From Comamonadaceae bacterium (GTDB taxonomy: Bacteria > Pseudomonadota > Gammaproteobacteria > Burkholderiales > Burkholderiaceae_C), in assembly GCA_947448325.1 (NCBI GenBank), contig CANFMK010000008.1, positions 1-33,668 of the forward strand: DNA of 33,668 nucleotides, given 5' to 3'. Below, piece by piece: positions 27,014 to 33,668 of the stretch; within the stretch, counting starts at the first letter, position 1; each line of letters begins with the position of its first letter. The translations under genes were made by a program, and so were the position numbers. The notes below the pieces were generated by a model, which searched no databases, had not been told where the DNA came from, and saw only the letters and a program-made list of their open reading frames with translations.

Positions 27014-27217
27014 ATGACAGAAGCTGTATCCAAGTTGTCTCGCAGAACCTTGTTTGCCGGTGTGGGAACGGCGGGGGCCGTGGCCGCCGTGGTCAGTGCC
27101 TTGCCGCAGGTGCGTCAAGCGCTCCCCGACATCGTGGCCAAGCCCAAGCCTGAAAGAGGTGGCGGCTACAGCGAGAGCGAGCACGTCAAGCGCTATTACA
27201 AGACCGCTCAGGTCTGA
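27014..27217 (+). CDS. Small Tat-signal protein of formate dehydrogenase loci (67 aa)
   Basis: SRRTLFAGVGTAGAVAAVVSALP twin-Arg signal followed by a short conserved-looking tail GGGYSESEHVKRYYKTAQV. Confidence 0.85.
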   Translation: MTEAVSKLSRRTLFAGVGTAGAVAAVVSALPQVRQALPDIVAKPKPERGGGYSESEHVKRYYKTAQV

Positions 27218-27250
27218 TTCCCCCCTCGCCCAATTCACCTGGAGAGCACG

Positions 27251-30211
27251 ATGCTGCTGACCAAAAAGCCCCATGGCGCGCAGACCGCGCCTTCTTCTTC
27301 TTTTGTCCACAGCTTGCGGCGCGGTTTGTCGCAAGCCCTGCCCACCATGGACCGACGCAGTTTTCTGCGCCGCTCAGGTCTGGGCGTGGGCGTGGGACTG
27401 GCCGCTACGCAGTTGACCCTGGTCAAAAAAGCCCAAGCCAAAGATGCGGCAGCCGGACTGGGCGCTGGCAAAGTCGAAGTCAAGCGCACCGTGTGCACCC
27501 ACTGCTCGGTGGGTTGTGCGGTGGACGCCGTGGTGGAAAACGGCGTGTGGGTGCGCCAAGAGCCGGTGTTTGATTCGCCCATCAACCTGGGCGCGCATTG
27601 CGCCAAAGGCGCTGCGCTGCGCGAGCACGGTCATGGCGAATATCGTTTGCGCTACCCGATGAAGTTGGTCAACGGCAAATACGAAAAAATCAGCTGGGAC
27701 ACGGCGCTGAACGAGATCAGCGCCAAGATGCTCGAACTGCGCAAAGCCAGTGGCCCCGACAGCGTGTACTTTGTGGGCTCCTCCAAACACAACAACGAAC
27801 AAGCCTATTTGCTGCGCAAATTTGTCAGCTTCTGGGGCAGTAACAACTGCGACCACCAAGCCCGTATTTGCCACTCCACCACCGTGGCCGGTGTGGCCAA
27901 CACCTGGGGTTATGGCGCCATGACCAATTCGTACAACGACATGCAAAACAGCAAGGTCGCTTTGTACATTGGCTCCAATGCGGCCGAGGCCCATCCTGTG
28001 TCGATGCTGCACATGCTGCATGCCAAAGAAAACGGCTGCAAGATGATCGTGGTGGACCCGCGCTTCACCCGCACCGCGGCCAAAGCCGATGAGTATGTGC
28101 GCATCCGTTCGGGCACCGATATCCCGTTCCTCTTTGGTGTGCTGTACCACATCTTCAAGAACGGTTGGGAAGATAAAAAGTACATCAACGACCGGGTCTA
28201 CGGCATGGACGCGGTCAAAGCCGACGTCATGGACAAATGGACGCCGGACAAGGTGGAAGAAGCTTGCGGCGTGAAAGAAGAGCAGGTCTTCAAAATCGCC
28301 AAGATGCTGCACGAGAACAATCCCGGCACCATCGTGTGGTGCATGGGACAGACCCAGCACACCATCGGCAACGCCATCGTGCGCGCTTCGTGCATCTTGC
28401 AGTTGGCCCTGGGCAATGTGGGCAAGTCCGGCGGCGGCACGAATATTTTCCGGGGCCACGACAACGTGCAAGGCGCGACCGACGTGGGCCCCAATCCGGA
28501 TTCGCTGCCAGGCTATTACGGTTTGGCCGAAGGTTCTTGGAAGCACTTTGCCAAGGCCTGGGGCGTGGACTTTGAATGGATCAAAGGGCGCTTTGCCAGT
28601 CCCGCCATGATGAGCAAGAACGGCATCACCGTTTCGCGCTGGATCGACGGCGTGTTGGAAAAGAATGAGCTGATCGACCAAGACAGCAATTTGCGCGGCG
28701 TTTTCTACTGGGGCCATGCACCCAACTCGCAGACCCGAGGTCTGGAGATGAAGCGCGCCATGGACAAGCTCGATTTGCTGGTGGTGGTCGACCCTTACCC
28801 ATCCGCCACGGCGGCCATGGCGGCCATGCCCGGCAAGGCCGAAGACCTGAACCCGAACCGCGCCGTGTACCTGCTGCCTGCGGCGACGCAGTTTGAAACC
28901 AGCGGCTCTTGCACAGCGTCCAACCGCTCATTGCAGTGGCGTGAAAAAGTGATTGAGCCTTTGTGGGACAGCCGCAGCGACCACATGATCATGTACCAAT
29001 TTGCGCAAAAGCTGGGCTTTGGCGCGGAGCTGGTCAAGAACTACAAGATGCAAAAAGTCAAAGGCCTGGACGAGCCGGTGCCCGAAGACATCTTGCGTGA
29101 AATCAACAAATGCGTCTGGACCATTGGATACACCGGTCAAACCCCGGAGCGCTTGAAGGCGCACATGAAGAACATGCATTTGTTCGACGTGAAGACCCTC
29201 AAGTCCAAAGGCGGCAAAGACCCCGAAACAGGCTACGACACCACGGGTGATTACTTCGGTCTGCCTTGGCCTTGCTGGGGCACTGCCGAACTCAAACACC
29301 CGGGTTCGCCCAATTTGTATGACACCTCCAAACACGTCATGGAAGGCGGCGGAAACTTCCGCGCTAACTTTGGCGTGGAGCGTGAAGGCAAGAGTTTGTT
29401 GGCCGAAGACGGCTCCCACTCCAAGGGCGCCGACATCACCACGGGTTACCCGGAGCTCGATCACATCTTGCTCAAGAAGCTGGGCTGGTGGGATGAGTTG
29501 ACTGATGTCGAGAAAGCCGCGGCCGAAGGCAAAAACTGGAAGACCGATAACTCGGGCGGCATGATGCGCGTGTTCATGCAAAACCACGGCTGCCATCCGT
29601 TTGGCAACGCCAAAGCGCGTGCGGTGGTGTGGAACTTCCCTGATCCGATTCCGCAGCACCGTGAGCCCCTGTATGGCACCCGAGCCGACATGGCGGCCAA
29701 GTACCCGACGCACGACGACAAAAAAGCCTTCTGGCGTTTGCCGACCTTGTACAAAACCGTGCAAGACAAGAACATCGCCGACAAGGTGTACGAGAAGTTC
29801 CCGCTGATCATGACCTCGGGCCGTTTGGTCGAGTACGAAGGCGGCGGCGAAGAAACCCGTTCCAACCCTTGGTTGGCCGAGCTGCAGCAAGAGATGTTTG
29901 TCGAGATCAACCCGCAAACAGCGGCGAAACGTGGCATTCGCAATGGTGAGCGCGCATGGGTCAAGTCACCCACGGGCGCGCGCATCAATGTGCAGGCTTT
30001 GGTGACCGAGCGGGTGGGGCCAGACACGGTGTTCTTGCCGTTCCACTTTTCGGGCCGTTGGCAAGGTGCCGACATGCTGGCGCATTACCCCGCCGGTGCT
30101 GCGCCGATCGTGCGCGGCGAGGCGGTGAACACCGCCACCACCTACGGGTATGACAGCGTCACCATGATGCAAGAAACCAAGACCACCGTTTGCGAAATTG
30201 AGCGGGCGTAA
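27251..30211 (+). CDS. fdhA: Formate dehydrogenase catalytic (alpha) subunit, periplasmic, Tat-exported, Cys-type
   Basis: 986 aa; Tat motif RRSFLRRSGLGVGVG, CTHCSVGCAVDAVVENGVWVRQEP, active-site region DHQARICHSTTVAG, molydopterin dinucleotide-binding C-terminus. Confidence 0.95.
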   Translation: MLLTKKPHGAQTAPSSSFVHSLRRGLSQALPTMDRRSFLRRSGLGVGVGLAATQLTLVKKAQAKDAAAGLGAGKVEVKRTVCTHCSVGCAVDAVVENGVWVRQEPVFDSPINLGAHCAKGAALREHGHGEYRLRYPMKLVNGKYEKISWDTALNEISAKMLELRKASGPDSVYFVGSSKHNNEQAYLLRKFVSFWGSNNCDHQARICHSTTVAGVANTWGYGAMTNSYNDMQNSKVALYIGSNAAEAHPVSMLHMLHAKENGCKMIVVDPRFTRTAAKADEYVRIRSGTDIPFLFGVLYHIFKNGWEDKKYINDRVYGMDAVKADVMDKWTPDKVEEACGVKEEQVFKIAKMLHENNPGTIVWCMGQTQHTIGNAIVRASCILQLALGNVGKSGGGTNIFRGHDNVQGATDVGPNPDSLPGYYGLAEGSWKHFAKAWGVDFEWIKGRFASPAMMSKNGITVSRWIDGVLEKNELIDQDSNLRGVFYWGHAPNSQTRGLEMKRAMDKLDLLVVVDPYPSATAAMAAMPGKAEDLNPNRAVYLLPAATQFETSGSCTASNRSLQWREKVIEPLWDSRSDHMIMYQFAQKLGFGAELVKNYKMQKVKGLDEPVPEDILREINKCVWTIGYTGQTPERLKAHMKNMHLFDVKTLKSKGGKDPETGYDTTGDYFGLPWPCWGTAELKHPGSPNLYDTSKHVMEGGGNFRANFGVEREGKSLLAEDGSHSKGADITTGYPELDHILLKKLGWWDELTDVEKAAAEGKNWKTDNSGGMMRVFMQNHGCHPFGNAKARAVVWNFPDPIPQHREPLYGTRADMAAKYPTHDDKKAFWRLPTLYKTVQDKNIADKVYEKFPLIMTSGRLVEYEGGGEETRSNPWLAELQQEMFVEINPQTAAKRGIRNGERAWVKSPTGARINVQALVTERVGPDTVFLPFHFSGRWQGADMLAHYPAGAAPIVRGEAVNTATTYGYDSVTMMQETKTTVCEIERA

Positions 30212-30228
30212 AGCGCAAGGAGAACACG

Positions 30229-30837
30229 ATGGCAAGAATGAAATTCATCTGTGATGCAGAGCGCTGCATCGAATGCAACGGTTGCGTGACAGCCTGTAAA
30301 AACGAGCACGAAGTGCCCTGGGGCGTGAACCGCCGCCGTGTGGTGACTTTGAACGACGGTGTGCCTGGTGAAAAATCCATCTCAGTCGCCTGCATGCACT
30401 GCTCGGATGCGCCTTGCATGGCGGTGTGCCCTGTCAATTGCTTCTACCGCACCGACGAAGGTGTGGTGCTGCACGACAAAGACGTGTGCATCGGCTGCGG
30501 CTACTGCTCCTATGCCTGCCCCTTTGGCGCGCCACAGTTTCCTTCACAGGGCACCTTCGGTGTGCGCGGCAAGATGGACAAGTGCACCTTCTGCGCAGGT
30601 GGCCCCGAGGCCAATGGCAGTCAGGCGGAATTTGAAAAATACGGACGCAACCGCTTGGCTGAAGGCAAATTGCCGGCTTGCGCCGAAATGTGCTCGACCA
30701 AAGCCTTGCTCGCCGGTGACGGTGATGTGGTGGCCGACATCCTGCGCAACCGCGTGGTGCAACGCGGCAAAGGCGCAGAAGTCTGGGGCTGGGGCACGGC
30801 CTACGGCACCAAGCCCAGCGAAGGAGCAAAATCATGA
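30229..30837 (+). CDS. Formate dehydrogenase iron-sulfur (beta) subunit, FDH3-type
   Basis: 202 aa; CIECNGCVTACKNEHEVPWGVNRRRVV, CMHCSDAPCMAVCPVNCF, CIGCGYCSYACPFGAPQFP. Confidence 0.95.
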   Translation: MARMKFICDAERCIECNGCVTACKNEHEVPWGVNRRRVVTLNDGVPGEKSISVACMHCSDAPCMAVCPVNCFYRTDEGVVLHDKDVCIGCGYCSYACPFGAPQFPSQGTFGVRGKMDKCTFCAGGPEANGSQAEFEKYGRNRLAEGKLPACAEMCSTKALLAGDGDVVADILRNRVVQRGKGAEVWGWGTAYGTKPSEGAKS

Positions 30838-31076
30838 AGCCGTTACGCAGCATGTGCTTGCTGATCGCCGCCGTGTCGATCGCCGCTTTGACCGCTTGCG
30901 GTGAACATTCGCAAGCCCTGTCGGGTCTGCCCAAGTCGGATCAAGCCCCTTCTAAGGGCACCGGTGTCAGTGCTTTCACAGCTCCTGGATGGCAGGTTGG
31001 AGATGCGACGAGCTGGAACTCGCAGCTCAAGGCCCGTGCGCAGTACGGCATGAATGACCACACCCGTTCACCCTGA
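30834..31076 (+). CDS. Small predicted lipoprotein (80 aa) in the formate dehydrogenase operon
   Basis: N-terminal signal peptide with lipobox LTAC; ATGA overlap with the beta subunit stop. Confidence 0.8.
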   Translation: MKPLRSMCLLIAAVSIAALTACGEHSQALSGLPKSDQAPSKGTGVSAFTAPGWQVGDATSWNSQLKARAQYGMNDHTRSP

Positions 31077-31088
31077 ACCGGGAGGTTT

Positions 31089-32294
31089 GTGATGATCCAT
31101 TCCCTGATGCAACGTGTCTTCACCACAGTGCTGGCGCTGGGCCTGTTCGGTGCGGCGAGTCACGTCGCTGCGCAAAATGCGACGCCAGCCGCTGCAGCGC
31201 CTGTTGCGGCCCCTGAATCTGTGGGCGGTGTGAAAAGTGCGAACATTTTCTCTGTTGCGCCCGACGCCAATACCGATCCGAAATACGCCGACCAAACCAA
31301 CGGCGAGCGCAGCAAAGTGCAGCCCGGCAACAACGCGCCAATGTGGCGTCAAGTGGGTGCGGGCGTGACCGGTTACAGCAGCCTGCCGCTCAGCCAAGCG
31401 CCTGAAGCGGGCAACCTTATTCAACCCTTTGTGCAGTACCCCGGTTCCCGTTTGACCAACGCGGGCGAGGCCTGGCGTCAAGTGCGTAACCAATGGATCA
31501 TTCCTTATGGCGGCGCTTTGCTGCTGATCGTGGTGGGCGCGATCGCCTTGTTTTACTGGCGCAAGGGCACGATGGCCTTGCATGGTCAGGAAACCGGACG
31601 CCAAATCGAACGCTTCACCCCGTTTGAGCGCTCTGCACATTGGTCTAATGCGATCGCTTTTTGCGCCTTGGCGATCTCGGGCGTGGTCATGGCCTTTGGC
31701 AAGTTCTTTCTCCTGCCCATCATCGGTACCAGCTTGTTCGGTTGGCTGACATTCGTCCTGAAAAACGTGCACAACTTTGCTGGCCCCTTGTTTGCGGTGT
31801 CGCTGGTGATTGTGCTGATCACCTTTGTGCGCGACAACCTGCCTTCGGCCGATGACATTCAATGGCTGCTGCACGGCGGCGGTTTGTTCTCCGGCAAAGA
31901 AGTGCCCTCGCACCGTTTCAATGCGGGTGAAAAAGTGGTGTTCTGGGGCGGTGTTTTTTTCCTCGGTGGCATCGTGGTCGCTTCAGGTTTTGTGTTGGAC
32001 AAATTGATCCCAGGCTTGATATACGAACGCAGCACCATGCAAATGGCCCATATGATTCACGGCGTGGCCACCGTTTTGATGATGGCAATGTTCATCGGTC
32101 ATATCTACATGGGCACCATAGGCATGCAAGGCGCCTACAAAGCCATGCGCGAAGGCTATGTGGATGAAACCTGGGCCAAGGAGCACCATCAGCTCTGGTA
32201 CGACGACATTCAAGCCGGCAAAATTCCTGCACAACGCACTGCGCCAGCCTCGGCGGGCGTTTCTTCCGCCTCTGCCGCTTCTGTGCAAGCTTGA
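31089..32294 (+). CDS. Formate dehydrogenase gamma subunit (membrane cytochrome b)
   Basis: 401 aa; signal peptide, ~130-aa N-terminal extension, then RFTPFERSAHWSNAIAFCALAISGVVMAFGK, AGPLFAVSLVIVLITFVRDN, HMIHGVATVLMMAMFIGHIYMGTIGMQGAYKAMREGYVDETWAKEHH. Confidence 0.93.
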   Translation: MMIHSLMQRVFTTVLALGLFGAASHVAAQNATPAAAAPVAAPESVGGVKSANIFSVAPDANTDPKYADQTNGERSKVQPGNNAPMWRQVGAGVTGYSSLPLSQAPEAGNLIQPFVQYPGSRLTNAGEAWRQVRNQWIIPYGGALLLIVVGAIALFYWRKGTMALHGQETGRQIERFTPFERSAHWSNAIAFCALAISGVVMAFGKFFLLPIIGTSLFGWLTFVLKNVHNFAGPLFAVSLVIVLITFVRDNLPSADDIQWLLHGGGLFSGKEVPSHRFNAGEKVVFWGGVFFLGGIVVASGFVLDKLIPGLIYERSTMQMAHMIHGVATVLMMAMFIGHIYMGTIGMQGAYKAMREGYVDETWAKEHHQLWYDDIQAGKIPAQRTAPASAGVSSASAASVQA

Positions 32295-32311
32295 TCACAA
32301 AGGAAGCATTC

Positions 32312-32686
32312 ATGAAATTCCACATCCTCACAGCCGGCCTGATGTCATTCCTGTTGCTCAGCGCACCGGCCTGGGCCAAACTGCCCGCGCCCAGCGACGA
32401 AGCCAAAGCCAAAGCCGCTGAAGCCGCGGCCAAAACCGCGCACGGCAACAAAGTGGCAGATTTCCAGCTGTGCAAATCACGCGAAAAAGTGGCCGCGCAC
32501 TATTACAAAACAGCCAAGGCTGCAGGCAAATCCACCACAGCGCCGGTCAGCACACCGGCCTGCGCCGACCCTGGCGCCTTTGTGTATGTGCCCGCGCCGC
32601 CCGTGACCGCTGCCGCGCCCGCTGCCCCAGCGGCCACACCTGCAGCGGCGCCTGCTGCGGCGCCCGCGCCTGCGAAAAAGTCCTGA
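32312..32686 (+). CDS. Hypothetical exported protein with Ala/Pro-rich C-terminus
   Basis: Signal peptide MKFHILTAGLMSFLLLSAPAWA; two Cys (FQLCKSREK, TPACADPGAF); low-complexity APAAPAATPAAAPAAAPAPAKKS tail. Confidence 0.75.
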   Translation: MKFHILTAGLMSFLLLSAPAWAKLPAPSDEAKAKAAEAAAKTAHGNKVADFQLCKSREKVAAHYYKTAKAAGKSTTAPVSTPACADPGAFVYVPAPPVTAAAPAAPAATPAAAPAAAPAPAKKS

Positions 32687-32697
32687 ACGTCTGCCAT

Positions 32698-33564
32698 TTG
32701 AGCCTGAGCCCCAAACCCCACCTGACCCAAGCCAACGCCGCCCTCACGCAGGGTGTGCAGGTCATCAACGAATTCGGTGAAGCCAGCACCATCCCGATTC
32801 CCGCTGAGCGGGCGTTGACGGTGTACCTGGACAAGCGCGAATTGGTCACCCTCATGACCCTGGGCGCTCACCCCGAGTGGCTGGTGTTGGGGTTTTTGCG
32901 CAACCAACGTTTGATCGCTTCGGTCGAAGAGATTGAATCCATCACCGTGGATTGGACGATTGGCGAAGGCGAGTTGGGCCAGCCCGGTGTGGCTGCCGTT
33001 AAAACCCGCCACGGCGTGCCGGACACCCCCCAAGCCCCCCGCGTGGTCACCACCGGTTGTGGCCAGGGCAGTGTGTTTGGCGACTTGATGGCCGACATCG
33101 ATGCCATTGCGCTGGCACCGGCGCAGATCAGCCAAACGACCTTGTACAGCCTGGTCAACGCCATCCGCATTCAAGAGACCACCTACAAATCGGCCGGCTC
33201 GGTCCACGCTTGCGCGCTGTTTCGCGGTGACGAGATGCTGATGTTTGTGGAAGACGTGGGCCGTCACAACGCGGTCGACACGATCGCCGGATGGATGTGG
33301 ATGAACGAGGTTTCAGGTCAGGACAAAGTTTTTTACACCACCGGGCGTTTGACCAGTGAAATGGTGATCAAGTCGGCGCAAATGGGCGTGCCGATCGCTG
33401 TCTCGCGCAGCGGCATCACCCAAATGGGCCTGGATGTGGCCCAGCGTGTGGGGCTGTGCGCCATCGGCCGCGCCACTCACAAACGGTTTTTATGCTTCAG
33501 CGCCCCTGAGCGTTTGGTCTGGCAGCCTCAAGCGCCGCGGCCTCCAGACAGTCTAAAACCGTGA
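32698..33564 (+). CDS. fdhD: Formate dehydrogenase accessory sulfurtransferase FdhD (start uncertain: TTG 32698 or GTG 32755)
   Basis: SVHACALFRGDEMLMFVEDVGRHNAVDTIAGWMWM, YTTGRLTSEMVIKSAQMGVPIAVSRSGIT; similarity begins near VINEFGEASTIPIPAERALTVYLDKRELVTLMTLG. No ATG at a sensible position. Confidence 0.88.
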   Translation: MSLSPKPHLTQANAALTQGVQVINEFGEASTIPIPAERALTVYLDKRELVTLMTLGAHPEWLVLGFLRNQRLIASVEEIESITVDWTIGEGELGQPGVAAVKTRHGVPDTPQAPRVVTTGCGQGSVFGDLMADIDAIALAPAQISQTTLYSLVNAIRIQETTYKSAGSVHACALFRGDEMLMFVEDVGRHNAVDTIAGWMWMNEVSGQDKVFYTTGRLTSEMVIKSAQMGVPIAVSRSGITQMGLDVAQRVGLCAIGRATHKRFLCFSAPERLVWQPQAPRPPDSLKP

Positions 33565-33602
33565 CCCTGCGCGGGAACCCGCGTATCGGTTAAGGTGCGC
33601 GC

Positions 33603-33668
33603 ATGCATCTGAATTTACGTTTGGCCTTGGGTTTAGGTTGGCGCAATCTCTGGCGCGATCTGCGCGCG
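33603..33668 (+). CDS. Start of a probable ABC-transporter (FtsX-like) permease, truncated by the window edge
   Basis: MHLNLRLALGLGWRNLWRDLRA... resembles the N-terminus of FtsX-family permeases; only 22 codons visible. Confidence 0.4.
   Translation, partial: MHLNLRLALGLGWRNLWRDLRA

Noticed and set aside
27851-27890. Possible selenocysteine site in the formate dehydrogenase alpha subunits
   Set aside because: The active-site positions are encoded as Cys (RICHSTTVAG and RLCHASSVAA); no in-frame TGA and no need for SECIS.
27374-28717. 447-aa minus-strand ORF (with 25750-26973 and 28928-29917 similar)
   Set aside because: Antisense to fdhA and neighbours; explained by codon bias.
33570-33583. 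CGCGGG-AA-CCCGCG palindrome after fdhD as a terminator
   Set aside because: Compact hairpin but no following T-run; insufficient to call a terminator.
1-33668. CRISPR arrays, tRNA/rRNA genes, prophage or insertion-sequence transposase genes
   Set aside because: No regularly spaced direct repeats, no tRNA-like or rRNA sequence noticed by eye, and no transposase, integrase or phage-type proteins among the ORFs.

Overview
The window is about 33.7 kb of GC-rich, gene-dense DNA. It looks like a Burkholderiales/Comamonadaceae chromosome (inferred from gene content, not verified). From left to right it contains: (i) the 5' part of metG on the minus strand (absent from the ORF track because it runs off the window edge), divergent from an apbC/mrp-type ATPase; (ii) an SRAP-family (YedK/HMCES-like) protein that starts Met-Ser instead of Met-Cys; (iii) an ion channel with two consecutive voltage-sensor-like domains and a single K+-type pore, preceded by an FNR-like palindrome; (iv) a PHA/acyl-phosphate cluster: phaC, a 126-aa unknown, fabI-like, a MaoC-phosphotransacetylase fusion, ackA; (v) the aerobic benzoyl-CoA ('box') pathway: benzoate-CoA ligase, boxR, boxC, boxB, a palindrome-dense spacer, boxA; (vi) a cytoplasmic NAD-linked Mo/W formate dehydrogenase (NuoE-NuoF-like fused subunit plus alpha subunit) whose first gene overlaps the boxA stop codon; (vii) DUF3305, DUF3306, a large polyferredoxin, a TorD-like chaperone and a mini Tat-substrate; (viii) a periplasmic respiratory formate dehydrogenase (alpha, beta, small lipoprotein, gamma) plus fdhD; (ix) the start of a probable permease gene. 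The main biological idea is a formate-recycling module attached to the box pathway: BoxC releases formate from the benzoyl-CoA ring, and two formate dehydrogenase systems lie immediately downstream on the same strand. Other notable points are the VSD-VSD-pore channel, the Cys2-to-Ser SRAP protein, the nested palindromes between boxB and boxA, and a REP/BIME-like inverted pair inside the fds operon.
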